NCBI GenBank assembly: GCA_943787265.1
Contig: CALSLT010000004.1
Span: 1-64,000 of the forward strand
DNA length: 64,000 bases
Reading direction: 5' to 3'
Source: an uncultured Planctomycetaceae bacterium
Lineage (GTDB): Bacteria > Planctomycetota > Planctomycetia > Planctomycetales > Planctomycetaceae
Shown: in pieces, positions 27,638-36,939 of the stretch
Numbering within the stretch: the stretch's first letter is position 1
Layout: each line of letters begins with the position of its first letter
Notes under the pieces: model-generated
Told to the model about the DNA's origin: nothing
Databases searched by the model: none
Seen by the model: only the letters and a program-made list of their open reading frames with translations
Program-made: the position numbers and the translations under genes

Positions 27638-30060
27638 AACGAGCTACTCTGAACAGCGTATCAATCCTCGCCGTGTTTACCTGCCTTCTATTTGTCGCGT
27701 CGTCGGCGATGGCGCAGTCGGACGGTGGGCAGACTATCACACTCGCCGAAGGCGGACGGACGCGTTACCAGATCGTGGCGGCCTCGGCCCCGGACGAGAT
27801 CGAGGCTTATGCGGCGAAGACGTTAGCGGGTTATCTGAAGGCAATGACCGAAGCGGAGTTTCCCGTCGTCTCGCCCGATGAACGCGAAGTGGATCGGCCG
27901 GCCATCTTCGTGGGTCTGAGCGAACCAGCGCTGGCGCGGTTGGAGCCGGAACCGTTGGCGAAGTTGCGCGATCAGGAGCATGTCGCGCGCAGCGTCGGTC
28001 CGGACATCCTGCTTTACGGCAAGGGGCATCGCGCGAGCCTCGATGCCGTGATGGAGTTTCTTGAGAACTCGCTCGGCTGGCGGTGGTATTCGTTTCTTGA
28101 AAAGCCCGTTGTGCCAGGGCGGGCCACGTTGACACTAAAGCCGTTCTTCCGGAAACGCGGTTTCGATTTCGTGTCGCGTCAGTTGTCGTTGCGATTCAGC
28201 GCCGCCTTCTACTTGCAGCACGGCGTCAACATGGGGCTCGAAACGAAGTTGTTGCAGCGGCAGCAGGCGGTGCCAGGGCATCTCAAGTCGTGGCTGCCGA
28301 ATGAGAATTTCGTTCATACCTCGTTTTCCTACATTCCGCCGACGCCAACCGACAAGTACGCGAACGGATTTCACTGGGTCGAGAAACGCAATTACTTCCA
28401 GACGAATCCGGAATTCTTCTCCATCGGGGCATCCGGAAAGCGGGTTCCGAACCTGCAACTCTGCTACAGCCATCGCGGATTGCGGGATGAGCTGACTCGT
28501 CAGGTGCAGCGGCAGATTCAACTCTCCGGCCCGCGGCAGCTCGTCATGATCGACGCTGCGGATCGACCGGCGCACTTCTGTCACTGCGACGGCTGCATCG
28601 CGCTCGATAAACGCTATCAGGCTCCCGGCGGCCCGCTGTTCGACTATCTCATCGAGCTGTGCAGCGTGCTTACGCGCGAACACCCGGAGACGCGAGTGAA
28701 GACGCTGGCCTATCGCCGCAGCCAGACGCAGGTCCCGCCGCGTCTGCCCGAGGGAGAGAGACTGCCTGATAACCTCGTCATCGAATTCGCGCCCATCGAG
28801 GACTGCTACTTCGCCGACTGGACGCATCCCGATCCGAAGATTCAGGAAACGTTTCAGTATCTGAAGGACTGGGCGGCGATCATCGCACCGGGAAACCTCT
28901 GGGCGTGGATGTATCCCAATCCGTGGGGCACGGGTCACGAGATGCCTGTCGGCAATGTCGAGCGAGTCATCACCAACATGCGGCTGATGCACAAGGCCGG
29001 CGTACGCGGCATCTTCCTCGATCACCACGGCGTCAACTCACGCAGCGGCTGGAGCGAGCTGCAGGCGTACCTCGTGTTGAAACTCTCGCAGGACATCAAG
29101 GCGGACACCGACGCGCTGATCGCGGAGTTCACCGACCATGCCTTTGGCCCGGCCGCTCCGCAGATGCGACAATATCTCGCGGAACTGGAAGACGCCCGCA
29201 AAGCGATGACCACACTGCCGACGCGAGTGGGCTACAAGTCCCGCAACCTCGACGATCGCACGTTTCCGTACCTGACGCCCGCGAACCTGCACCGTTGGCA
29301 GCAGTTGTTCGAGAACATGGAAGCCGCCACCGCGAAGCTGCCGCGCGAGCTGCCCAACGTGCGTTCGCAGCGCCGCGAGCTGGACATTGCCACGGTCTGG
29401 AAATGGTTCGATCTGCGCACCGCCTGGCCTGACGTTTACACCGATCATCGGAAAGTCGCCGAGCGAGTCCTCGCCGCGAACAAGGCGAAAGCGCCCTCCG
29501 GGATCGCTCCCGTCTGGACACTCGGCGAGCCACTCGTCGCGCACTTTGTCACCCTCATTGACTCGGGCGGAGAGAAGCCTTTGCCCGCGGAGTTCGACGG
29601 CATCGCCCGCGACCGCATCCGCACCTTCCTCCCCAGCAACAATGCCCGGGGCGAGAAACAACGCAGCGTCAAAGACCCCGAAGCCGCCTTCGGTACGGCC
29701 GCCGTGGTGGACCAGCCGCAGATGCCATTTCGCTGCGGCTTCAGCGAGTGGAAATCCCGCGTGCCGAGCGTCGTCACCCACGGCCCGCGTCTCGAACTCC
29801 AGCGTAAGCAGATTACACCGGGGCAGTATCGCCTCTACCCGCTCGGCGAGATCGACCTGACCACAGACGACAGCCTGATCTGGTTCGGCCGCAGTTGGGC
29901 GACCAACCTGGAGATCGGCTCGCAGTTGTATTTTCCCGGTGAAGTCAACCGTTGGAAAGCGTGGGCGTCCCTCAAGTTCACTGGCCTCTACTACGGTGGA
30001 GAGGGTGAAGACCAGGTCCTCTGCGACCGGGTGCTCCTGGTCCGAAAGACACCTGAGTAA
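27634..30060 (+). CDS. DUF4838 protein, secreted, glycoside-hydrolase-like
   Basis: An 808-aa protein with signal peptide MKRATLNSVSILAVFTCLLFVASSAMA (1-27). Residues about 35-160 look like the N-terminal domain found in front of GH20/GH67-type enzymes (AYAAKTLAGYLKAMTEAEFPV, AVMEFLENSLGWRWYSFLEKPV). The central part is the DUF4838 region, a predicted TIM barrel, with NYFQTNPEFFS and the Cys pair of CHCDGCIALD. Related in order and sequence to the protein at 31567-34050. Enzymatic activity is unproven; glycan hydrolysis is the usual guess. Base composition looks more GC rich than the neighbours. Confidence 0.85.
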   Translation: MKRATLNSVSILAVFTCLLFVASSAMAQSDGGQTITLAEGGRTRYQIVAASAPDEIEAYAAKTLAGYLKAMTEAEFPVVSPDEREVDRPAIFVGLSEPALARLEPEPLAKLRDQEHVARSVGPDILLYGKGHRASLDAVMEFLENSLGWRWYSFLEKPVVPGRATLTLKPFFRKRGFDFVSRQLSLRFSAAFYLQHGVNMGLETKLLQRQQAVPGHLKSWLPNENFVHTSFSYIPPTPTDKYANGFHWVEKRNYFQTNPEFFSIGASGKRVPNLQLCYSHRGLRDELTRQVQRQIQLSGPRQLVMIDAADRPAHFCHCDGCIALDKRYQAPGGPLFDYLIELCSVLTREHPETRVKTLAYRRSQTQVPPRLPEGERLPDNLVIEFAPIEDCYFADWTHPDPKIQETFQYLKDWAAIIAPGNLWAWMYPNPWGTGHEMPVGNVERVITNMRLMHKAGVRGIFLDHHGVNSRSGWSELQAYLVLKLSQDIKADTDALIAEFTDHAFGPAAPQMRQYLAELEDARKAMTTLPTRVGYKSRNLDDRTFPYLTPANLHRWQQLFENMEAATAKLPRELPNVRSQRRELDIATVWKWFDLRTAWPDVYTDHRKVAERVLAANKAKAPSGIAPVWTLGEPLVAHFVTLIDSGGEKPLPAEFDGIARDRIRTFLPSNNARGEKQRSVKDPEAAFGTAAVVDQPQMPFRCGFSEWKSRVPSVVTHGPRLELQRKQITPGQYRLYPLGEIDLTTDDSLIWFGRSWATNLEIGSQLYFPGEVNRWKAWASLKFTGLYYGGEGEDQVLCDRVLLVRKTPE

Positions 30061-30128
30061 GTGAGCGACCAATGAATTACCCACTCGTGTTACTCCAATT
30101 GTTTTAGTGGACCGTTCCCGGAATTGGA

Positions 30129-31559
30129 ATGATTCTGCTCGCATTTGGATTTTCGTTGACTGCTGCAGCCCAGCCTGCCCTTAAGCCCCAACTCTATCGG
30201 AGTATCCCAATCCCCAAGGCGTTTCTGGCTACCGAGGACAATCACACTTTCGGCGGCGATGTCCGTATCGGGGACTTGAACGGCGATGGACGTTGCGACT
30301 TCCTCGTTTACCGCAGTAATCACAGTGGCCCGTCTGGACCAGCGATCGGCGGATTTAAGCCGTGTTTCTTCGGCGCGTTCGAGATGGACGGCACCGTTCT
30401 CTGGAGTGTCGGCGGCGGCGGCGGGACGCATCCCGTACGACCGGGTTCTGTAGCGATTCATGATCTCGATGGTGATGGCGCGGCTGAGGTGATCTGTTTC
30501 TGGCATCAGCCCAAGAACAAGCTCAAAGCCGACTGGCAGTCGCTCCGCGACATCGTTGTGCAGATTCGCGACGGGAAAACTGGCGAAGTGATTCGTCAGG
30601 CGGCTCCCAAAGAAATCACCAGTCGCAGATGTCAGCCCGAGGCGAAACCGGGACAGCCCAGACTATCCATGGGACGCCGAACCGCGAACTGGGTTCATCA
30701 GCGGATTCTTGTTGCCAACTTTCGCGGGACGAATCGCCCTCGAGACTTCGTGATCAAACTCGGCGACACTCATGTGGCTTTTGACGACCGGCTGAACGTG
30801 CTGTGGAGCTACACAACCGAATGGGTCGAGTACAGTAAATGCCCCGCGTATATCCCGGCCGTTGGAGATATCGACGGCGACGGACGCGACGAGGTCAACA
30901 GCGGTTACTTCCTGCTCGACCACGACGGCAAGCCGCTCTGGAAGCGAAGGCTTGGCGACAACATGGACTCGGTGGCGATCACGGCTTGGGACGATGGCCA
31001 CGTGCGAGCCATCTGCTCCGGCTTCGGACACATTGTGGATGCTCGTGGAAAAGCGGTTCTTTCACTCGGCAAAAGCGAAGTTCCACACGGTCAGGAAGTT
31101 CGCATCGCCAACCAGCGCGACGATCTTCCCGGACCGGAAATGGTGATCCGACACAAGGGGCACACTCCCGACGCAATTCTGCTCAGCAGCGAAACGAACC
31201 TCATCGTCAGCCGGTTTCAGCTCAACGCATCGCCAACCAACGTTGGCATGGAGCCCGTCTTCTGGAACAGCCCCGGCAAAGCCGCGTTGCTTTATAACGG
31301 CGGCTGGTTGTGGGATCTGAAAACGGCAAAAGGAAATCCGCTTCCCGATCTCCCGCCACCGAACGGCGGCCTGGTCCATCGCATGGGCTTCTACCACGCG
31401 ATCCCCGCCAACCTGTGCGGAGACGATCGCGAAGAACTCGTCCTCTGGGACCCGACCGGCACCGACATCTTCATCTACACACCCAAGCCGCTCGATCAGT
31501 CCGGCTACCGCGGCTATCGCGCCGGGCCGAGACAATACAACCCACGAATCATGGATTAA
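30129..31559 (+). CDS. Secreted FG-GAP propeller protein, PL11-lyase-like
   Basis: A 476-aa protein with a short signal peptide (MILLAFGFSLTAAA). Calcium-loop repeats DLNGDGRCDFLVY, DLDGDGAAEVICF and DIDGDGRDEVNSG resemble those in the beta-propeller of PL11 rhamnogalacturonan lyases, and the later segments (AVGDIDGDGRDE, IPANLCGDDREELVLWDP) fit the same fold. It is only a resemblance: the lyase active-site residues were not assigned, and a non-enzymatic propeller is equally possible. It lies between two DUF4838 genes in the same direction, so it probably takes part in the same polysaccharide breakdown. Confidence 0.75.
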   Translation: MILLAFGFSLTAAAQPALKPQLYRSIPIPKAFLATEDNHTFGGDVRIGDLNGDGRCDFLVYRSNHSGPSGPAIGGFKPCFFGAFEMDGTVLWSVGGGGGTHPVRPGSVAIHDLDGDGAAEVICFWHQPKNKLKADWQSLRDIVVQIRDGKTGEVIRQAAPKEITSRRCQPEAKPGQPRLSMGRRTANWVHQRILVANFRGTNRPRDFVIKLGDTHVAFDDRLNVLWSYTTEWVEYSKCPAYIPAVGDIDGDGRDEVNSGYFLLDHDGKPLWKRRLGDNMDSVAITAWDDGHVRAICSGFGHIVDARGKAVLSLGKSEVPHGQEVRIANQRDDLPGPEMVIRHKGHTPDAILLSSETNLIVSRFQLNASPTNVGMEPVFWNSPGKAALLYNGGWLWDLKTAKGNPLPDLPPPNGGLVHRMGFYHAIPANLCGDDREELVLWDPTGTDIFIYTPKPLDQSGYRGYRAGPRQYNPRIMD

Positions 31560-31566
31560 GAAATTG

Positions 31567-34050
31567 ATGAGAACACCTTCGCCACTCTTCTATTGCATCG
31601 TCAGTCTGATCTTTCTTGTAGGACCAGCGTCTGCTGAATCGCGGGAGCGAGTCACTCTTGCACGTGCTGGCAAGTCATCTTGCGTCATCGTTCAAGCCGA
31701 CATTGCGACGGAGCCGGAGAAGTTTGCCGCCAAAGAACTGGCGACGTTTCTGAAGCGAGTGACCGGTGCTGAGTTTCCGGTTGCTGCTGAACAGTCATTG
31801 ACTGACGATCGGGCGAGTCGAATCTACGTCGGTTGGACTCAATATGCGACGCGGCACGATATCGACACTTCGAAGCTCGGTGAAGAGGAGTGGGTGATCC
31901 GTACGATCGACAACGATCTTGTGCTCACCGGCGGGCGGCCTCGCGGGACAATGTATGCGGTCTATGAATTCCTTGAAGATCACGTCGGCTGTCACTGGCT
32001 GGATCGGAAGACTGAGGTGATCCCGTCGAAGCCGACATTGGAAGTCGGGCCACTCGACATTCGGGCCAAGCCGCATTTCTGGCAGCGGCAGTTGCATGCG
32101 CCGACCGGTTCGCCGGATGACCACTGGCTGTTTCTGGTTCGCAACAAAAACTACCGCTACGACTTCAAAGGACGGGCTGCAGACAACTTCTTCCCCAAGG
32201 GTGCATTCAGTCGGATTTCCAGTCCGCGAACGAGCATTCACAGTTTCTCGACGTTTGTAAACGGAAAGGACTGGTTCGACTCGCATCCGGAATATTTTTC
32301 GCTGGTGAATGGCAAACGCCTTCCGGCCCTTAGCAAAGCCGGGCCGGGGCAGTTGTGTCTGACGCATCCGGATGTGTTGCAATTGACCGTCGCGAAGCTG
32401 CGCGAGTTCATTGAGGCGGATCGGACGGAACTCCGTAGCTTGGCTCTGAAGAGCCAGGCTACATCCTCGCCGAAAGTCTACTGGATCACGCAGAACGACG
32501 TTTATCGCGCTCATTGTGAATGCAACGCCTGTCAGACAATTGCCAATCGCGAGGGCGGCGAGAGCGGGCCGCTCGTTGCCTTTCTGAACGCCGTCGCCAA
32601 AGACATCAAAAAGGACTACCCGAACATCCTCGTCGGCACGCTGGCTTACAATCTGACATCCACGCCGCCGAAGCACATTCGACCGAGGAACAATGTGCTG
32701 ATCGGCTGGTGCGATGTTTACAGCAAAGTCGACGGCATCCGGCCGCTGTCGCATCCATTGAATGCGTGGAACCACGGCGAAATCACTGGCTGGGGCAAAG
32801 TCGCGCCGCGGCTGGCAATTGGTGACGATTACTGGACGGCCCTCGGTTATTACAAATACTTCCCGACGCCGTACGCGATGATCGACTGCGTGGCGAAAGA
32901 CATCAAACTGTTCGCCGATCAGGGAGCCGAAAGCTTCTTCGCCGAGACGCCGGATTACATGGACGCCAGCCAGCAGTTCATCCCGCTCAAGTTCTGGCTC
33001 GGCTATCAGTTGCTGGTCGATCCGCAGCAACCTGTCGAGCCGTTGATCAGGACGTTCATGGATGGCTACTTCGGCGCAGCCAGCGACTCGATGCGGGAGT
33101 ATCTGCGTTACCTACGAAAGCGAATCGACGCTGATGCACAATTCAAAAAGCTGCGCGACGAACCGCACAAGTTGGCTTATCTCGATCTGGAATTCTTCAA
33201 GACATCGCAGATGCTCTTCGACAAAGCGGAGTCACGTGTCGAAGCGGTCAGTCTGGAAGCGAAGCACATTGCAGTGGAACGCTTCACGCTCGACGGAGCC
33301 TTGCTGTTTCTGTGGCCGTGGCTCGAACGCGAACTGCCTGCAGGCGAAACGATGCCCTTCGATCGAGCCACACTGATTCAGCGTTACGAGCGTGGCTGGA
33401 AAGCTCTGGTGAGTTCCCGTTATTCGCGCATCTACACGCAGGACAAAAACTCATTCAATGCCGACGGAAAGATGCTTCAGCGAATGTTGAGTCTGTTCCG
33501 TGATTCACAACTCCCCGAGCAGTTCCGCGATCTGCCGCCGCGCGACGTGGCCGACTTCAACTGGCTGACCTTTTCTCAGATCACGCCCCGCCAGAAGTTC
33601 GTCCCCGATCCCAACGCCGTCGGCGGGATGACCGCAACGTTCACCGTCCGCAACCGCATTCAACGCGCCGAAGAAGGCGGATCCGCCACCGAAACCGGTA
33701 AAGCCGAGCAACACCGTAAACCGCTCGTCTTCGGAACCGGCATCGGCAAGCAGCTCACCGATAAGAAAACAATCACAATACCGCCCGAAGACATCCCGAA
33801 GGACGGCAAGTATCACCTGTACCATCTCGGCTGGATTCACGTTCAGGAAGGAACGACTGTCTGGTCACTCGAAGGTGGCAGGTTAGGCGTCAACGTCGAT
33901 CGCGTTTTCGATCCAGCGGCCAGAACCGCAAAGGCCAACGAGTGGGACGCCTATATTTCACTGAAGCTGCAAGGGCCGGCCTACGTCAAAGGATCGAAAG
34001 ACGCCAACGGAGCGTGGATGGATCGCGTCCTGTTGGTAAAACGAAAGTAA
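31567..34050 (+). CDS. DUF4838 protein, second copy
   Basis: An 827-aa paralogue of the protein at 27634-30060. The ATG at 31567 is taken instead of the TTG one codon upstream. Signal peptide at 1-24 (ends VGPASA). The N-terminal domain includes FAAKELATFLKRVTGAEFPV and GTMYAVYEFLEDHVGCHWL; the central region has DWFDSHPEYFSLVNGKRLP and the double Cys in AHCECNACQTI, matching the CHCDGC of its paralogue. The two copies bracket the FG-GAP protein, so the trio may be one unit. Starts seven bases after the preceding stop, consistent with one transcript. Confidence 0.85.
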   Translation: MRTPSPLFYCIVSLIFLVGPASAESRERVTLARAGKSSCVIVQADIATEPEKFAAKELATFLKRVTGAEFPVAAEQSLTDDRASRIYVGWTQYATRHDIDTSKLGEEEWVIRTIDNDLVLTGGRPRGTMYAVYEFLEDHVGCHWLDRKTEVIPSKPTLEVGPLDIRAKPHFWQRQLHAPTGSPDDHWLFLVRNKNYRYDFKGRAADNFFPKGAFSRISSPRTSIHSFSTFVNGKDWFDSHPEYFSLVNGKRLPALSKAGPGQLCLTHPDVLQLTVAKLREFIEADRTELRSLALKSQATSSPKVYWITQNDVYRAHCECNACQTIANREGGESGPLVAFLNAVAKDIKKDYPNILVGTLAYNLTSTPPKHIRPRNNVLIGWCDVYSKVDGIRPLSHPLNAWNHGEITGWGKVAPRLAIGDDYWTALGYYKYFPTPYAMIDCVAKDIKLFADQGAESFFAETPDYMDASQQFIPLKFWLGYQLLVDPQQPVEPLIRTFMDGYFGAASDSMREYLRYLRKRIDADAQFKKLRDEPHKLAYLDLEFFKTSQMLFDKAESRVEAVSLEAKHIAVERFTLDGALLFLWPWLERELPAGETMPFDRATLIQRYERGWKALVSSRYSRIYTQDKNSFNADGKMLQRMLSLFRDSQLPEQFRDLPPRDVADFNWLTFSQITPRQKFVPDPNAVGGMTATFTVRNRIQRAEEGGSATETGKAEQHRKPLVFGTGIGKQLTDKKTITIPPEDIPKDGKYHLYHLGWIHVQEGTTVWSLEGGRLGVNVDRVFDPAARTAKANEWDAYISLKLQGPAYVKGSKDANGAWMDRVLLVKRK

Positions 34051-34073
34051 TCAGAATCGGCTTACAACAGTCC

Positions 34074-35585
34074 TTAGTCTCGAAGGATATTGCAATTCGG
34101 TAATGCGTGTTCCAGTTCTGTGATTCGGTGAGGTGTCAGACCGGGACAATTCTCGATCACCAAATATTCGAGTGCTTTAAATTCCTCTACGGTTCGCAGG
34201 GACTCGTCGGTCAATTGGAGGCAGCCGTTCAATGTCAGCTCGCGCAGATTAGTCAAATCCGACAGTTGGGCGACTCCGGCGTCGGTGATCTTTGTGCAAT
34301 TGTCGAGATAGAGTTCTTCGAGCGTTGTCCTGCTGCCGACGTACTTCAGAGCAATGTCGGAGAGTTCGGCGCAGTCCGCGAGATTGAGTGTATTCAGTTG
34401 TGGCATTTCGCTTAACACTGCCAGTCCTTCACCTTTCAGGTTTGGCGTGCTCCACAGGTGAAGTCCCCTCAGCGAGTGCATTTGCTTCAGGTGCGATAGG
34501 CCTCGGTCGGTGAAGTTGTCGTTGTCGCACAGGTTCAGAAATTCGAGTCCTGTATTGCCGTGAAGATTCTCTAATCCATCGTCTGTCAGCGCGGCGATGC
34601 AACCGATATCCAGGGACTGCAGGTCTGGCAAGTCGCGTAATGCTTCAAGGCTCTTGTCAGTGAGTTCCAGGCAATAGAACAGATTGAGCGTTCTCAGACG
34701 CTGCTTGCCCTTGAGATCGAGATTGACGACGGCCGCATCTGTGAGTTGAAACGACTCCATCATGTCGAGTTCTTCGAGTGTCGTTGGAAGCTGGATGTCA
34801 CGGCCTTTGAGCGGCCAGTTGAATCCCATTTCGAGAGTCTTCAGCTTCCTTAAGTTCTTGAACAGCGGATTGTATCCCTTCGCTGTGAGGTTGAAGTGCC
34901 CGAACAGGCCAAGGAACTCCAGCGACGTCAGGCCCTCGATTTGTTTCAACCCTTTGTCTGTGAGGCCTTTGTTGGCACTCCACTGTCTGCTGCCATTCAG
35001 ATTCAGATATGTCAGTGATGTCAGGGTCGCCAATGGTGCGAGGTCAGCGTCCTTGATTCCACCAGTAGAATTGGAGATGTCCAGGTGCTTCAGGTTTGGC
35101 AGCGATTGCAGACCGTCACTCTTGAATCCGCGAATGTCTCGAACTTCCAACCGGGTAAGCGACGGCAGCTTTGTGAGTTCGCTGTAGACCGCTGGTAACG
35201 GAAGTCGCGTCTGGCTGATATCCAGTCGGGCGAGCATTGGCAGATCTGAAATCGCTCGAATTCCGTCAATCGTGACTCGGGGGCAGCGGGCAATGCTCAG
35301 CGATTTCAGTTCTCGAAGTTCGGCAATGTAGGACACGCCTTTGCTGGTGATCTGGTTGCAGCCCGACAAATCAAGTTCGGTCAATTCTTGTGCCGTGCAG
35401 ATTCGCGCCAGATCCGCATCGGTAAGTTCTGTGCCCTTTTCCGACAGAATCGCCTGAGCTTCAGCCACACTTAAGGGCTGGTCCGGCTTCGATTGCTGTG
35501 GAAACGCACCGCATGGAAACAGGCCGCCAACCAGAACAGCAATCAGCAGTGTGCGTGCGATTGGGACTTGGTGTGTCAATTTCAT
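34074..35585 (-). CDS. Secreted leucine-rich-repeat protein (AMN1/cysteine-containing type)
   Basis: A 503-aa protein with signal peptide (1-29, ends CGAFPQ). From about residue 65 to the end there are some 16-17 LRR units of about 24 residues of the form L..L.L..C..(I/L)TD.GL..L (for example ELTELDLSGCNQITSKGVSYI, TLEELYLDNCTKITDAGVAQL). This is a solenoid used for protein or ligand binding. It overlaps the DUF1552 gene by four bases (ATGA), so it is translated with it and is probably part of the same envelope complex. Binding partner unknown. Confidence 0.88.
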   Translation of the reverse strand: MKLTHQVPIARTLLIAVLVGGLFPCGAFPQQSKPDQPLSVAEAQAILSEKGTELTDADLARICTAQELTELDLSGCNQITSKGVSYIAELRELKSLSIARCPRVTIDGIRAISDLPMLARLDISQTRLPLPAVYSELTKLPSLTRLEVRDIRGFKSDGLQSLPNLKHLDISNSTGGIKDADLAPLATLTSLTYLNLNGSRQWSANKGLTDKGLKQIEGLTSLEFLGLFGHFNLTAKGYNPLFKNLRKLKTLEMGFNWPLKGRDIQLPTTLEELDMMESFQLTDAAVVNLDLKGKQRLRTLNLFYCLELTDKSLEALRDLPDLQSLDIGCIAALTDDGLENLHGNTGLEFLNLCDNDNFTDRGLSHLKQMHSLRGLHLWSTPNLKGEGLAVLSEMPQLNTLNLADCAELSDIALKYVGSRTTLEELYLDNCTKITDAGVAQLSDLTNLRELTLNGCLQLTDESLRTVEEFKALEYLVIENCPGLTPHRITELEHALPNCNILRD

Positions 35586-36934
35586 GCCAGCAACTCGTTC
35601 AGAGGACCAGACTGATCTTTCGCTTTACCCAGTGCCATGTCCGGTTGGCCGAACAGGTCCTGCGGAACTCCGGCAAGATGGCACAGAGTTGTGAACCAGT
35701 TGCAGATCGTGTGTTTGTGATCTGGCCGGCCGTATTGCGGATACGCCAGGTATCGTCCCTTCGACTTGAGCTTGCCGCCCATGTTCCCCAACACAACCAT
35801 CGGCCAGTCAGCGCCGATCGAATGGTGTTTTGCCGCGTTGTCGCTGGTGTAAACGATGATCGTGTTGTCGAGCATCGTTCCGTCTCCTTCGGGAACGGCT
35901 TTCAACTTTGCGGCCATCGTGGCGATCAGATCGATGTGAAACGTGCGAATCGCGTTGCGGCAGTCCTGAGCGGAAAACGTTGCATAGCCGGCTCCGTGAC
36001 CAATCGCGTGCACGTTGTTGCCGATGCCAATTCCTGAGTAGACCGAATCGAGGCCATCGGCATGCACGGTGACGACATTGGTCAGCCCGGATATCAACGC
36101 TGCGGATGCCATATCGAAGTGAGCTTCAAGGTGGTGTGTCTTGAATCGCGACGTGTATTTGTCGTCGAGCTCGGGAGCGTTCTCCCTCAGGATGTTTTGC
36201 ATCGAAACCAACTTCAATCGGCGGTCCCGTAGAGCTTCGAAGCCGTTCAGATAATGGTCCAGTTTTTCCTGTTCCGTGCCGGGCAGGCTCTTCTGCAATT
36301 TCGTGATATCGGCCGACATCGCATCCAGAACGTTTCCGGTTAGCGTGTACTTCTTTTTCAGATCGCCGCCTTCAAGAATGCTTCCGAACAGATTTTCGAA
36401 GGCCGCCAGCGGGTTTTGCTGGAAAGGAAGTTGCTGCCCCTTGCCTTTCGCCGAGATTGCAGGAAACGTGACGCCCTGGCTGCCTTCGCCCATCTTGAAA
36501 CCGACATGATTAAAGACGGATGGCAGCTTCTCGGAAAGATGTCCGTCAATGGTGGCGTGCAGCGGCGGCGCATGTGCCGAAGCTTTGTAACCGCCGAGTG
36601 CGCCGTAATGCGCGCTGTGACCGGAAAGTGTCATCTTCCCGCTCAGGCCCTGGATGATTGTCAGTTTATCTTTGAACGGTTCCAGCGACTTCATGCTGTC
36701 GGAGAGTTTTCGATCAGCGAGCGATTCGTCGACGACTTTATCGCCTCGATGTTCGAGTCCTTCAGGGTTGAGATAGTCTCCCTGAAGGCCGCTGCTCTTC
36801 ACGACGAAGACGAACCGCTTTGGAGCCTGCTGCTGTTCAGCGGCTTCCAGGTGTCGCAGAAACGGCGCGAGTGCCACAGCTCCGGCACCAAGCGAGACGC
36901 CCTTCAACATCGTTCGGCGATCAGTTGATTTCAT
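35582..36934 (-). CDS. DUF1552 protein with Tat-like signal
   Basis: A 450-aa exported protein. The N-terminus DRRTMLKGVSLGAGAVALAPFL has the twin-Arg and hydrophobic run of a Tat leader. The body matches DUF1552, an alkaline-phosphatase-superfamily-like planctomycete protein (FVFVVKSSGLQGDYLNPEGL, TIIVYTSDNAAKHHSIGADWP). DUF1552 genes normally follow a DUF1592/DUF1588/DUF1585 gene, as here with five bases between them. The biochemical role of this pair is not established. Confidence 0.9.
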   Translation of the reverse strand: MKSTDRRTMLKGVSLGAGAVALAPFLRHLEAAEQQQAPKRFVFVVKSSGLQGDYLNPEGLEHRGDKVVDESLADRKLSDSMKSLEPFKDKLTIIQGLSGKMTLSGHSAHYGALGGYKASAHAPPLHATIDGHLSEKLPSVFNHVGFKMGEGSQGVTFPAISAKGKGQQLPFQQNPLAAFENLFGSILEGGDLKKKYTLTGNVLDAMSADITKLQKSLPGTEQEKLDHYLNGFEALRDRRLKLVSMQNILRENAPELDDKYTSRFKTHHLEAHFDMASAALISGLTNVVTVHADGLDSVYSGIGIGNNVHAIGHGAGYATFSAQDCRNAIRTFHIDLIATMAAKLKAVPEGDGTMLDNTIIVYTSDNAAKHHSIGADWPMVVLGNMGGKLKSKGRYLAYPQYGRPDHKHTICNWFTTLCHLAGVPQDLFGQPDMALGKAKDQSGPLNELLA

Positions 36935-36939
36935 TGGAA

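Noticed and set aside
31795..33030. 411-codon frame opposite the second DUF4838 gene
   Set aside because: Antisense shadow of a well-supported gene; no recognisable domain or ribosome site.
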